Shown here in pieces: positions 21,723 through 34,820 of a stretch of DNA of 64,000 bases (the stretch's first letter is position 1; each line of letters opens with the position of its first letter). A program made the position numbers and the translations under genes. This DNA comes from Obelidium mucronatum (lineage: Eukaryota; Chytridiomycota; Chytridiomycetes; Chytridiales; Chytriomycetaceae): positions 1-64,000 of the forward strand of contig JAIVFH010000082.1 of the NCBI GenBank assembly GCA_025765595.1, in the 5' to 3' direction. The notes below the pieces were generated by a model. It searched no databases. It was given only the letters and a program-made list of their open reading frames with translations, and was not told the DNA's origin.

Positions 21723-23195
21723 CTAGCGGAACTTCATGTCTGCCACAGGCTTGTTTCCCAAGACGGCTTCGATTTCAGCCATAACTTCATCAGTCAACTT
21801 TGGAACCACTTTCAAAGCCTTCAAGTTCTCAGTCACTTGAGAAGGTCTGGAGGCACCCAGTAATAACAGTAGATACATTTGGGTTCTTGATTGCCCATGC
21901 CAACGCGAGTTGCGCGAGTGTAGCGTCAAGTTTGGCGGCGATTGGCTGTCAAAGAAAGAGAACTTTAGCACACACACAGACACCCCCTTTTTTGTAACAT
22001 TATTATAACCGCCCCACCTTCAACTTTTCAACTTTGGCCAACTTTTCTTTCCCCTCGGGAGTCTCCAACCCCGCCGCCAATCTCTGCATGATCGCATTCT
22101 CCTTCATAGCCAACCGCGAATCCGCTGGAATCTCTTGATTATACTTCCCAGTCAAAACCCCCGACGCCAACGGCGACCAGATCGTAGTTCCAAGACCGTG
22201 TTTGGCGTATAACGGCGCATACTCTTTTTCAAAACGGTCACGATGGAACATGTTGTATTGCGGTTGTTCCATGAGGGGGCCAATGAGGCCGAGTTTATCG
22301 GCGATGCGGTACGCGTCTGTGAGTTGTTCGGCGGACCATTCGGAGGTTCCCCAGTAGAAGGCCCATCCCTTTTCGATTACGTGGTTGAATGCGCGGACGG
22401 TTTCTTCCATGGGTGTGTCTGGGTCGGGGCGGTGGGCAAAGATCCTGTCCAAAAGGAAAATTCAGGGGACCCGACTTTACGGCCAAAAAAAAAAAAATGC
22501 ATACAAATCAACGTAATCCAGTTGAAGGCGATCCAAAGCGGCTTTAGTTCCCTCGATAATGTGTTTACGTGAAAGCCCCTTATCGTTGACACCGTCTCCA
22601 CCCCTATAATGTATGCAGCATGTTTCAACGAACAAAAAAAAAACATTGCAGAACAAAAACAAACGATTACCAAAAGATTTTCGTCGAGATGACATACGAA
22701 GAACGCTTCCATCCAAACTTTTTAATAGCATTTCCCATGGCGATTTCAGATTTTCCATTCGCGTAAACTAAAAAAAATCAGGGGAGTTTTAAAACCGCCT
22801 CCAACTCTTCCCAAGAATGTTATTTTTCTTCACCTTCCGCGTTATCAAAAAAGTTGATGCCGTTCTATAGTTTAATTGTCGTGGTATTAGTAATTGAGTG
22901 CGATTAGTGGGTGGCATTACAAATACCTCATACGCTTCCTTCATGCACTGTTCAGCAATATCTTCACCTGAGGACAACCAAAAAACACGAAAACGTTAAA
23001 CGTTAGGAAATGGGTTTCCACTAGAGACAGTTTTTTTGACTCACCGACTTGCCCGCCATAAGTAATCCATCCACCAAGTGACACTTGTCGAAGAACCTCT
23101 CAGTTACGAAAAAGAGCTTTCATCAATTTTGATGGCCACTCACAGACTGAGACTTTGAGACCAGAGCGGCCGAGGTAACGATACTCCATTGTCAT
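21723..23195 (-). pseudogene. Aldo-keto reductase (AKR6/Kv-beta-like), tandem copy 3, single-base break
   Basis: The start at 23195 is [17 protein letters not shown], and the barrel blocks are as in the other copies ([49 protein letters not shown]). In the cofactor-binding region the frame changes. Copies 1 and 2 read TVITGA, but here an extra base in a C run on the plus strand (21856-21858) shifts the frame inside that block and gives an early stop about ten codons on. The following sequence ([19 protein letters not shown] to the TAG at 21723) is intact in the shifted frame. This is either a recent pseudogene lacking about 45 residues or a homopolymer sequencing error; the otherwise perfect conservation favours error. 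Confidence 0.75.
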
Positions 23196-23502
23196 TTTCT
23201 TTGGTATTGTTGGGTGGGTCTTTTTTTTTCAAGCCAAAAATAATTTCAAACTCGGAAACGTTTCTTCCGCTTAATTACAAACGATGAAAAAAAGGGAACG
23301 GCGGCAGAGTGTCAGACAAAAGTTATATGAAGCATTTTCATGTAGTAAAAGAAAAATGGAGGAGAAGGGGGGAAGGTAAGGAAAGTGTCGAAGAACGAAA
23401 GCAAAACGAGGCAGAAACACAAAAAACCATGATGAAAAATCCCAAATACACAGACACACATACAAAAAACTATAGTCAACCTCGACTTGGCCAAAAAAAG
23501 AA
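23196..23502. other. Intergenic, A/C-rich
   Basis: 307 bp between the third AKR and the UPF0658-like gene. It is purine-rich on the plus strand with CACACA repeats. No gene recognised. Confidence 0.45.
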
Positions 23503-25123
23503 TCACGATGTGTAGCCAGTTCCGTTTTTACGGCTACTATTTGAATGGCTGTTGCTGTTGTGGATTGTTGTGTTGTTGCCTGTCCCATAACTGCGACTAT
23601 CGGCACTCAAGGAGTTTAATTCGAGATTCCTTTCCATTGTGGGGACTGGAGTTTTTCTGTTGTTTACTGATGGAAAAAGTAGAGTGAGTCTTGTTGGTGA
23701 TGAATAAAAAATAAATAAGTCCAAAACTCACAAGACTGCATGAGTCCCTTTCCGAAATTCAAAAAGTTGAGTACAGCAACCGCAAAAGTCGCCAACGAAA
23801 GAATCAAAGTCAAAGTCGTAAACAAAGTCAAACTAATCTTTGAACTCTTGTACTTTGCCGGGTCATTGACTGTCCAAATGTCAATCACACGATCAACAAG
23901 GTATCCGATACCACCACTCAGTCCAATGAGCAGGAATGTCATTAAAACATTGGATTCGCGCGTTACTGCTAGGTAGGCAATCACAAGGAGGGCGAGTACT
24001 CCGAGGGGAGAGCAGATGATGGTGACTGTTTTCGCCATGCTTGCTGTTTCACCAAAGACTAGTAGGACGTATTGAACAACGAAACTCAAGAAGAAGAATA
24101 CGTCCAATTTGAGTAACATCATGTAAATGTGGTAGAGAGTCAATCGTTCTGGGATTCTTGCATGTTAGTAAAGGGGAGAAGAAGGGGAAGACGGAATGTG
24201 GTGGTGGTGTAAGAACCGCCTCCGGCGGCAAAAAGAATTGCACCAACTTCGGCGGTGAAAATACTCACTTCTAACTTCAACATCGGCACCAAGTTCCTTA
24301 AACACACTCCAACCAAATAGATTATTCAGTTTGAATGAAAAGAAGGCCCATCCAGCCAAAAAGACAAGCCCTAGTACGATAACAGCAATCTCAAACGGCC
24401 CAGTCCGATGAAACTTGAAGTTGATGGGATCTCCAGCAATGAATTGGTAATGTAGCAGACCGATTGAGTCGGCAGTAATGAGGTTGGCAGATTGAGTGAA
24501 TTGAGCGCACGAGTAACCGAAAACGGCAAAGTTGAATGCAAGGGTGGCGAAATAGTTGCATTTTCGAAGAAGTGAGAATCTGAGTTGAGTTGAGAGAGTG
24601 GAAAGAGTTGATGTGAGTTAGTTAATTTCCAAACAGGTTGTACTCTGCAGACACTCACGGCGTCCAGCGACAGAATGACCTGGAACACTTGTGCCGCCAT
24701 AAAGATGCCTTCATAGATGGAGATTGCTTCAGCGTTGCCGATGATTGAAGTTGAAGTCTGGCTCACGAGGAACAGGTACGACGGGTTTGTGGCGTTGATC
24801 TTGTTGAGCGAGTCCAGCTCGCCCAGATGCGCCTTCATGACGAGCGCCTCGGCGACGAGCAGCACGACCAGCTGCGCCAGCGACCACGCGATCGCGGCCT
24901 TTGCCCAGCCGTCCTAGCGAAGGCGTCACTATTTGCTAGGCAAACCCGCTTAACTCGAACCACTCACCAGGGCGCCCCAGCTGCTCTTGCCGCCGCTCCG
25001 GTGGCTCGCCGTCGACGCCGCCGGGCGCGCGAATGCGTCGCTGCTGCTGCTGACCGCCGCCCGGAACGTGCCGTGCTCGCTGTCGTCGAAGCGGCGCAGC
25101 GTTGCCTGTCCGTTGATGTCCAT
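23503..25123 (-). CDS. Polytopic membrane protein, UPF0658 (fungal Golgi membrane protein) family
   Basis: The start at 25123 is MDINGQATLRRFDDSE, and a Ser-rich cytosolic head follows. About seven hydrophobic segments can be seen, for example AAIAWSLAQLVVLLVAEAL, the span around FMAAQVFQVILSLDA, FEIAVIVLGLVFLAGWAF, FFFLSFVVQYVLLVF and VTIICSPLGVLALLVIAYL. FSLLRKCNYFATLAFNFAVF and the overall layout match the fungal UPF0658 family, some members of which are in the Golgi. The tail is polar (Asn/Ser). The first exons (about 24800-25123) are far richer in GC than the rest. One intron (about 24149-24268) carries two CCGCC palindromes. Confidence 0.7.
24216..24257 (-). repeat. Two intronic CCGCC palindromes (sense orientation)
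   Basis: On the transcribed (minus) strand these read CACCGCCGAAGTTGGTG, which is degenerate, and CCGCCGGAGGCGG. Both have the pyrimidine-purine order seen in all other copies relative to their host transcript. They lie directly after the 5' splice site of a UPF0658-like gene intron. Confidence 0.7.
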
Positions 25124-25343
25124 TCGTTGGATTGAAAGTGAAACAGAAAACAATCTCTTCTTTACTTTCTTTCTTTCTCTCTCTTTCTTTTATCGATACT
25201 CGTACTAAAACAAAACTGGATTACAAAAAATTACAAGGTGTGTCCCTTCAAACGGTAAAGTGTCCCACAAGCGAAAATAAAATAAAAATAGAAAAAAAAA
25301 ACATTAAAGTCCTAGTAGTCCTTTCTAAAACCCAAAGTCCATA

Positions 25344-27726
25344 TCAACCAAAGGTTCCAAAAGGTTGCGTGTTTCCAACAAAAGGTGTCGAGTCCTGGAT
25401 GTTCAAACCAAATTCAGTCCCAAATGCGTTTGTGTTTGTACTAAGAATCGATGGCGGCCAGTTAGAGTTGGCAAGCCAATTCAAATAGTCGTGGCTTTCC
25501 AAATCAAGATTGTTGTTGCCCAATTTTTGAAGTACTGAATGTTCTGGCTGTGGTGGCGACGGAGATACCATGAGTCCAGCGATTACCATACTTTCAAGCG
25601 TAACTGATGAAGGAGACGTGAAATATCCATAGTCCAACTGTCTACTAGGAAGCTGTTGAGCTGCCATAAAATCGGAGCTTGCTGCACCCGAATTGTTTGA
25701 CGATCCATACGACGCAGAAGGAGACCCAGCTTGGAGAGAATCCAGCAGTGAAAAGTCTGCCAAAAGATCTTCATCTTTCGATTTAGAGTCCATTGTCGCC
25801 ACCGTTGCTGTGTTCTTTGCTCTCTTTCGTGGCGGTTTCGAAGGTGTTGTAGGAACCTTTCTAGTTGAGCTTCCGCCACCTTCTCCTCCCGCATTCATCA
25901 ACTCTCTCTTCTTGGTTTTACCATTCACCGCCTCACGAATCGCACCATCAAAGACAATAGGAGCAGCCTTCTTGGTCTTGATTCCCTTGTTGTTACCGCG
26001 ACTTGTCTTCTTAATCTCCGATCGCTGGAACCCATCCAAAACGTCATCCAACGGCTTCAACGCGATCGGAGTAGGTCGTGGAGTCATTCTCGGAGTCGAA
26101 TTCGGAGTTGCTCTTGGACTTGGTCTCGGTGTCGTCATCATAATGTTTGCACCGAGTGGATGCCGACGTGACTCTGAAATCTTGTGGCAATCATGAAGCA
26201 GTTTCGAATTGATTGGCAAGTGCTTTGGAGTGGAAGCAGAAGAATTGCTTGTTGGAGTCGATTCAAAGGCTTGGAATACTTCCAACATTCTCAAAAGATC
26301 TGGGAGTTTGTTGGCTCTTTCCAAGTCGCCGTCGATTGAGTCACTCGGTCCATGATCAGGCGGTACTTGGGCGTAGTAATTCACTTTGTGGAATCTGAGG
26401 GGGAGCGGGAAAAATTAGAATGTTTCGTAATGGTTACTAATCACAAAAAAAAATTCCGGTTACCTGAAATGACTCTCCTTTCCACGGATAAAATTAATCG
26501 CAGATTCCACCTTATTATAATACTCCTTCACACTCTGATTCTCAAACTCCCAGAGCACTTCATAAATCCCCTTGACTTGATCTGCCGTTGGAATGAATTC
26601 CGCCGACAACTCCTTCAAATATTCAAGAACTTCATGGGATCTTGAGCGGCAGTACCTAATTAACATGTATTTTTTTTAGTTGAGTACACAGATCAATTTT
26701 CAAAATAAAAAAAAAAAAAAAAGGTACATTTTATGGGCAAGCCGTGTGTCGTCATCAGATTCACCGCCATGCTGGCCATTGCGAAATTGATCGAAATGCA
26801 TGCATCCACAGAGTTTGGGAAGATGGCCACTTCGGACTGGTCGTGATGAGTCTAAAAAAGTGATAGGGGGAAGAAGTGCGTGCATCCATAAAATTAGCAG
26901 TGAAAATTTTCCAAACCAGATCTGTGTAACAAAACGTACCATCACCCCTGATAACGACAACCACCGGCGATGGCTGGCTACGAACAATTGATTGATACGT
27001 CTTTGAAGGAAGTTGGAAGTTCCAAGAACTCTAGTGGAAGATGGTGGGGTAGTGTAGTTGACTCTTTGAGGAGGAGTAGCTGCGTGCGGAAACAGAGCCC
27101 TGTAAGTTTGAGGAGGGCTATTGTTGTCTGGCTTCGATATCGATTCATCTTTGTGAAATTTTTGAAAGGAGTTAGACGTCCGGCAATTTTCAGAAACGAG
27201 TGTTTAATCATCACACCACCACCAACAGTGAAATTTTTCCCGTTTTTTTTTCCACGCATGCGGGAGGAGAACGAGCGGGATTTTGTGAAACCATACCTAA
27301 ATAGCACAACTGCACACCCCCGCCACTTTGACGACAATAAAAATCAGATTCATTACAACTATTGGCTCTTGCTTGGATAATCAGCGAGCGCTTTTGCATG
27401 GCAACAACTTGTTCTCGAAGTGCCCTTGTTGAATCATCTTCATAGACCAAAGAAGATGCAAGTGGCGGAGATACTGAAGTGGTAGTAGTTGTTTTTAGGA
27501 GGGTTTGAGATGTGCTGGAGGCGGTATCTGATGGGTCTGGATCTGGTGCCGCAGACATCTGTCGGAGTTCTGCACGGGTCATAACCAAGTCGGCACCGCA
27601 GGCAGTTACTGGTGGAGCCGCCGTCGACGCAGCAATAACATTGTGAGTATCTTGAATGGCGTGGCGAGTATGTGCTTGCTTGGCAGTGCCAGGGCGACGC
27701 TGGGGGTTGACAGGGATGGTTTCCAT
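25344..27726 (-). CDS. Large nuclear protein of unknown function
   Basis: Joined exons start at 27726 (METIPVNPQRRPGTAKQ) and end at 25344. In order: a disordered Ser/Thr/Pro segment; EDDSTRALREQVVAMQKRSL (helical); QPSPVVVVIRGDD; a compact Cys/His stretch (LPKLCGCMHFDQFRNGQH); a conserved-looking helical region (SRSHEVLEYLKELSAEF, VKGIYEVLWEFENQSVKEYY); then low complexity with Pro/Thr repeats (TPRPSPRATPNSTPRMTPRP) and a nuclear localisation signal (KPPRKRAKN). The composition suggests a chromatin or transcription protein. I do not recognise the family. Intron placement in the 26.7-27.4 kb part is partly inferred by frame matching. Confidence 0.6.
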
Positions 27727-27937
27727 TTTTGTGCACAAAGAAAATTTGACACCTTCCTTACTTAAGGGAGGGCGGCTGTCAACGTTTTTCAGAAAAAAAA
27801 AGGAAGGGAAAAATCCAAGAATAGAGTTAACCTGGGTTTTCCTCCCAAGCAGCGAAAAAAAAAGGACTATTAGAAATATCATTGTTTGTGATTTACACCA
27901 CAATAGACAAAAAAAAACCCAACCCCTCAACAACCCA

Positions 27938-28902
27938 ATGTCTCGTCTTAACTCGCCCCTGCCGTCGTCCCTCCGCAAGAACAGACCAGTCTCTCGACCA
28001 GTTTCTGAACTAATCACTGGAATATTCACGCAATCGTTAACAAAAACCCCTTCAAACGACAGCACGTCGTTGCGATCATCTGTCAACCGCCGTTCCGCCA
28101 CAGAGCGAAACGAGACAACAGCAAGCATCGCAGCTGCCCTCTTTGGCGACGCAAACATGCCCATGGCTGAACTCGTTGAAATGACTGAAAAGGAAACAAA
28201 CCAGCAAATGAAGACATTCATGTTGACAAGAGAAGAAACCACCTTGAAACTATACGCTGCTGTCTCGGACCAGAAAATGAAAGTATTCCTTAAATCTTCA
28301 CGGGCAAAAGTATTCGATATCGACTTGTCGAAATGGGATGCGGAAGGGTGAGGAAGATGACTTTTCTCTTTTTTTTTTCCATTTCAACACACACACACGT
28401 GACCACTACACTGATTTTTATTAGAATAATCACAATCAACGACCTGCGAGACGACTACAAAAGCACAGAAATAACAAACATATGCCGCGATTCAAATATC
28501 CCCAATCTCTATTCCGTCTGTGCCCACACTCAAATGCTATCCAATCAGTCCCCACAAGGCGCAATCATTGTCGAATCAGATTTCAAAGTCATTATCCATT
28601 CTGAAAATAACTCTGTCCGTAGCGAGAAGCCGATATTTTCGATTACTGGTGAATTCAAGCAAGGCAGATTCATGATTATTGGGAGGAACGACTCTCGACA
28701 ACAAAGAAATGTAGGGAATAGCTCGGGTTGGGTTGCTGAGCGTGATGATGTTGCAGAGTGTAATTTTGAAGTTGAAGAAGATGTCTTTTTCGATCAGTAT
28801 GAAATTGAGGCAAATACGTCAAACCCAATCCTGATACGGCGTAGTCCTTTGCTTATAGCAGGAATCGTTGTTGCTCTGGCTTCTAAAAAGCTGGGCAATT
28901 AA
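27938..28902 (+). CDS. Tail-anchored protein of unknown function
   Basis: Two exons (one intron at about 28348-28423, GTGAGG...TTAG) give about 295 residues. The N-terminus is basic and Ser-rich. The middle part (FLKSSRAKVFDIDLSKWDAEG then ITINDLRDDY) is folded-looking with strands and ends in FSITGEFKQGRFMIIGRND. The extreme C-terminus is a single hydrophobic helix followed by lysines (LLIAGIVVALASKKLGN), as in tail-anchored ER or mitochondrial outer membrane proteins. It is divergent from the nuclear protein (211 bp) and convergent with XRN1. Confidence 0.65.
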
Positions 28903-29058
28903 AATAAAGTCCGGTTGATGTTTTTTTTTTTCCTTTTTGTCATCAAGGTGCGTGTTCCAAATTTTTCCAAAAAAAAAAAAAAAAAAAAAAAAAGCACAAA
29001 CAAGATTTAATACTTTATTTTGTCTTGCATATGATCTTCTTTCAGCCCATCAAATTCT

Positions 29059-32000
29059 TCATTCAGATGCCGGTTGACTGTCGTTAGCGGCTTCACGTTC
29101 CCCACCTTCGTGATGGCCACCCCGCCCTCCCCGCCCACCTCTTCCACCTCGTCCACCTCTTCCGCCTCTACCTCTACCCCCTCTTCCACCGCGAAATCCA
29201 CCACGACCATTCTGCTGATTATCATTGTTGTTCTGGTAGTTTTGCTGCGGGTTGTAATATCCACCATCAGGTAGCCTCTGCTGCATTTGGTTGTTCCCAT
29301 AATACACATCTGGTCCAGATTGCACAAACCCTCCACCATTTGCTTGAGGCCCAAAACCACCCTGTGGAACAAACACGCCCTGAGGATGTGGAGCAAAACC
29401 ATACTGGGGATAATATCCACCATTATTCGGTCCATAATTTGGGTTGTATCCATATGGCTGGTGTTGCTGGTGTGGTGGATAGAACTGGGGCGGCCGATTG
29501 CCGCCCACCAACTGCTCCAACTCATTTCGTGGTGGAGCATATCCACCATTTGGCGCTCCATATTGAGGTGCTCCATAATTGGGTCTCACAGGCGGCGCAG
29601 TCATCATTGATCCCAAAATTTGATGCGAGATATCTTGACTTTGTTGGTTTGGCTGCTGTTGAGCACTTGGCTGAGCACTTGGCTGAGTGCCGCCGATAGA
29701 CAACATGGATTTCAAGCTATTTGTCATTTCTTGCATCTCATTTGCGGGTTGGACTGGCTGCGAAGGTTTGGCAGATGCAGACGATTGAGCCTGAGGTTGC
29801 TGTTGTTGCTTCTGTTGCGGCTGCTGTTGGGCAGGGCCCTTCAAAATTTGTGTATGCTGCTGCTTCACGTCCTGGGCAGTGTTTTTCTTGGACAGTTTTG
29901 GGGGTTGTTGAGCCGATTTGACAGCCCCATGGCCACTTGATGACCCTTCTGTCCATGCACTACGAACTCCATTATTCGAATTTGACGAGTTTCCGCCAGC
30001 ATCATTGTTGGTGGTAACCAATCCTTTTGGATTCAGTTGCGCTCCTTTCCTGTCTCTGTTGACTGATGAGCCTTCAGGATTAGCAATTCGTTCTCTCTCT
30101 TTTGGGTTCAGAAGAGGCTTTCCAGGAATACGGTCAGGGACTTTCGATCGAGTTTGTTGCGCAGAAGTGGTGGCAGTGCTTCCGTTTAGTGGTTGCGGCC
30201 TGCTGACATTCAAAAGGGTGTCCTTGTAAACCGACATACCACGATTCGGAGAACACCTGACCATGAAAAAAATATGTTTAAATATTGACGGTTAAAATAA
30301 TAGAAACGATGGATATTCACCTTCCCTCGAGACTAACACCTGACATGAACACCACGTCAAATACTATATCAACCACTCGACCACCTTCTACACCAATCAC
30401 GGTACCCAAAGCACCTAAAGGCACGACTCCAGTCGCAGCTACATTAACGACACGGTCTCCCAACTCGAAAGTTTGGACCCCGCACCGGAATGGTGCATGA
30501 GAAGGCTTCAACACGGAGTTTCGGGGAATATTTTTGATGATTTTTGACTTTTGGTACAAATCCGCACCGGCTTGGCTGTAAATGGCATCTACAGATTGCT
30601 CAATCTTTTGCACGTATGGCTTTGTGAGTGCTTGTGCTTGTAACGAGACTTTTTCGAAGTCTTTGACACCAATGGATTTGATCCAGACTTTTAAATCATT
30701 GATTCGATCAACCACGGTTTCTGGCGGGAAAAAGTCTGAATCGCAAAACATGTCTCCGCCTCTGCAGCGATCAATTCCTCGGATTACTTCCGGAAACTTC
30801 TCCTAATAAATCATTTAACTTCAGTTTCCATTTCCTTCATTCACATTAGCCAAATGAGAAAAATAACTTACAGCATACTCGCGAATCAAATCAATCGCCT
30901 TGTTACTATATTCCCAAGTGCCACCATTCTTACGAGTCATTCCAAGAACTTTTTTGCCCTTTCCTTCAAACTTCATGTTGAGTCCAAAGTTTGCCCGCTC
31001 ATCGCCACCATTTCTTGACCGGCCATTTGTCATGGTCACAAAGAAGCTTGCCGTCAGTTTCGACAACGCAAGTGAAGATATTCTCAAGTTTTTGCAAACT
31101 TGGAATGATGGTGTGTATCGTTCATCTCGTTCAGCGAACTGCGCCAAATCTTTTGTAAATCGCAATCCTTCTTCAACCTTTTTGACTCAAAGGATTCTGC
31201 AACAAGTATTGGGTCAAAAACGACATTCATCTTTAAGGAAATAATATAAAATAGAGAATCACAAACCACAAATTTGACAGTCATCAATTCTCCAGTTTCA
31301 TTGTACCCCTGAACTTCCGCCAAACATCCATAATTTATAGGACCAAGGAAGAATACTGAACTCGCAATATAAAACTCGTCCGCAATAGCTGGAGGAGGCA
31401 ACTCGATATAACGTGGGTCTTCATGTTGCGATCCCTCAACAATAGTCTGTAGCGCAAATTCGGATTCCGGATCGCCATCCATGCCCAAAGTCCTTCACCA
31501 TGGACCCATCTTCTGCAAGAGTCATCCCACGCAAAGGACGGACATTCACAATCACTTCAACAGGTCCAATGATTGTACCAAACCGCTTACTATAGACCGC
31601 CTCCGATTTTTCCACTGCGTCGTAAAATTTGTCTTGCATGACATCCGTCATTCCTTCGGATGCAACATCTCGCGCATCCTTCACCTCTGAGCCAACACCT
31701 TTCGCAGCCCGGTGCGTCATAACTTCATCGCTGACTTTAACAACAAGGGCTTCCGTTAAAAACGGCCATCCAATAAAGATTCGCTTTTGCTTGAGAAGTC
31801 GAAGTGCAATCGACTCAGTTGGTTGACTCTGTGCGTGCAGGGCTGCAGTCAAAGTCACAATCATGGATTCCCGTTGAGATTCCTGTTGGAATACTGTCAC
31901 TCCATGGTAACCAAGTGTGGCGGTATGTGGAAGAGTGTTGAGAGATGGGAATCCTGGATGGAAGCACGAGATGTTTCCAGGCAAAAGACCGAATTTAAAT

Positions 32001-34767
32001 GCAACCACAGCTGGAATATCAAATACGACAGATACAGCCGAGCAATGTGGAATGTCTGGGAAAGTAGTTGATGGCGATGCTTGATGGTAGGTCGGCGCCT
32101 TTGGGTCTGGGTTCTTTTGGAATTTATACGCGTGTCCCAAAGAGTTCCGTATCTTTTCATCTTTGGTTAACTGGCTTTCGCGGGCTATTTTTTGTCGTTT
32201 CATCAGTTTAGGCCCGCGGGTATGAATAATTAACAGAATACCTTGCAATGCGCGAATCAGCCGAACTTCATCAATAAAAGGAATTTTGACAACAGCTTCC
32301 CAGTCCTGCTTCTTCCCATTCAAGTCCAAAGCAAAATCCGTAGGATAAAAATCAATAATGGGAGAACCAACATCGGTCATCAAATCACGGAATGCTGGCG
32401 GAAGCAGCTCTTTTGATGCTGCAGGCATGACACCCATAAGTTGATAAAATGGAAGAAAAGGCTTTCCTTTATCAAACTTGATGGGATGGAAGCGAATAAT
32501 ATTGCACAAATCCGTGATCTTAGGGGCATAGTGATAAGGAAAGAACCACTCCCATGATGGGACTCCTCGATAGTAGTACAATAGTACCCATTGCAGTCCC
32601 TCAATATAATGATATACAATTTTTGAGAGCTGCTCTTCGTTTCGGAAGTTGATTTCAAGTTTTTCCTGGGATTCAAGTCAGTCACAAGTATAGGTGCTAA
32701 ATGGGGACAATTATACCCGATAATAGTCAGCTTTCCACATGGCAAATTCCTTCTCGATCTCAACTTGTCCTTCTTCCTCCTTCATAGCATTTAAATCAGA
32801 ATCATCAAGAACTTCGGCAAAATCGTAACGTTTCACAATCCTCATCCGTGCTTCGTTACTCTCCTCATCACTTTCATCGTCCAAGTCATCACCTTCCCAT
32901 GAAACAAATAGTTTTTGCACTTGTTGCGACTGTGGGATCTCTTCCGACGGATCAAACCCAACTCCATGACGAAGTCCAAGTTCTTTGGATAGTCCAATAA
33001 TAAACGACCGATCTTCAGGAGACAAGTGAGCTGGAAAAAAGACACTTGAGGGTTCCCCTCCACGCGGGGACATGATAAATATCCTAACTCGATCATAAAT
33101 AGCCTTGTGTTTGTGGGACAAATCTAATTTTGAAAAGAAACAGCTTAAGTTATATTACATGAAGAACTAAGAAAAAAACTTACAGAGCATGCTTTTTCGC
33201 TTTGCACTTTCTGTCGTTGGGGATCCAACAGTTCCTGGCGATCCTGCTTCTTCGGGCAGAACTTGCCCTTTCTTGCCTCTTTTCTTGCCCTTTGATTGCG
33301 GTTGGTTATTTCCTCCATCAGTTCTACCCTCAATGTACTTGGAATCGCCGCGTTCCATAGCAAATACTTCTTTCTCCATTTCTCCGATCCCCTCCAAGAG
33401 CATTTCTAATCGCCCCAAATGAATTTCACCGTCTTGATTAATATAACCTCCCATGTTGGGTAGTTTTTCTTTATATATTTTAAAGAAGGTTGCAAGCGCT
33501 CCTTCGTTAATGTGGAGTCCGGGTAAATGAGGAAGGAAATCGTTTCCTTAAAACATGAAGAAGAAAAAAAGGAATCCATCAGATGCGCAATACAAGATAT
33601 ACAAAGCAGTAGATGCCTTACCAACAAAGAAGGATAACAAAATAAAATCGTCAATAACGCGTTCCATAGAATACTCAAACCCAACCAACGAATCTTTCAT
33701 GCTCTTGAATTCGAGATCAAGATACTCCCGGAAAATTGATAGGTGCATAAGGAAAAAGTTCTGAGAGTCTGGGTTGGAGGTTGCGAGTGTCTTCTTGTTG
33801 CTTTGCCCTCGCGCTCCAAAAGTTACTTCTTCACGAAGAAGAGCAAAGTGGGGCTCATGGGAAAGAAGTCCCAGCATAATTAAGTCCGCATCCAATCTAT
33901 TTGAATTAATTTCAGATATATCCACAGATACTAAGTTTCACTAACCCATATAGACAATGCCGCGTGTTGGGCACATATTCTGGAGATGCACGAAAGCTGC
34001 GAATGTATTCCATAATCTTGTGCTCTCCTTCTCCAGGTACATCGTGCCCCGACAAAATGACTGTGATATTGGCCCACGCAGAATCCTCTGAAATCTTTTT
34101 GGAGATGAAATACTTCAAGTTTTCAGACAACCTTGCCATGAACGGGGTTCCTGAAGGCATAATTTGGGAATGAGATTGGATAACCAGTTGCTGGCACTTT
34201 TACCCGGCGTGATGCAGTTTGAATCAAAGGCTTTCTCCTGCGGAAGTTCCTCGCCCTTCAAGAGAGCTTTCTTTCGTGCCTCTTCAGCGTCTTTCGCTGT
34301 TCTGAAACGTCTGCTTCGCTGTTGGTTCATTTTCGCTCTTGGGGCCACGCCATCAACAGCCATAAAAAACAGTTTCGTCGGTTTGATCTTTGTAAACAAC
34401 GCATCAATGTAGTTGAAAATAGCGAGGAAGATTTGTTCTTCAGTAATTCGGAAGTGTGGGTTGTCATCGTTTGGGTGCTGAAGGTTGAAGTTTAATAACG
34501 GCGGATAATCGGCAATCGCAACTCACAGAGCACGGATGAATAATTCCGTTCATGTCCAAGTACAAATTGTCTGTGGATGAGATGGGTCAGTGACTCAGCA
34601 AGCGGCTTTTGCATTTAAATCACCAAACACTGGGATCTTGTTTTCCTGGACCAGATTGGAGCAGAGTGGATATCTCTCGGAGATCCATCTAAAGAACTAG
34701 CCACGTTTTGGAGTCAACGTGCGATTGTCTCCCAAGTGGCATCACAAGTCACCTTTGGAATTCCCAT
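29059..34767 (-). CDS. XRN1: 5'-3' exoribonuclease 1 (XRN1/KEM1)
   Basis: The cytoplasmic nuclease that degrades decapped mRNA. The start at 34767 is MGIPK; after a 55 nt intron the classic [11 protein letters not shown] follows. Active-site and family blocks are visible in order: [45 protein letters not shown], the region before [13 protein letters not shown], and [20 protein letters not shown]. The D1-SH3 part includes SYNETG-type strands and [13 protein letters not shown]. The tail (29059-30260) is Gln/Pro/Gly-rich and ends in RGG repeats, a typical fungal unstructured tail for decapping-factor binding. More than ten short introns. It lies 53 bp downstream of the ATE1 stop on the same strand. 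Confidence 0.95.
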
Positions 34768-34820
34768 TTTTTTGGTCTTTGTTTGAAATGATTCACTGCC
34801 TTTATTATTCTGCGGCTGAG

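Noticed and set aside
27736..28242. Minus-strand reading frame extending upstream of the nuclear protein start, over the tail-anchored gene
   Set aside because: It is antisense to a well-supported plus-strand gene and has no ATG-led domain.
29500..29530. Another CCGCC palindrome in the XRN1 tail coding region
   Set aside because: The sequence is GC-rich codon usage (GGCGGCCGATTGCCGCC) and lacks the GNA-loop core.
29074..29940. Plus-strand reading frames opposite the XRN1 tail
   Set aside because: They are shadows of the low-complexity Gln/RGG tail of XRN1, with Ser/Thr-rich nonsense composition.
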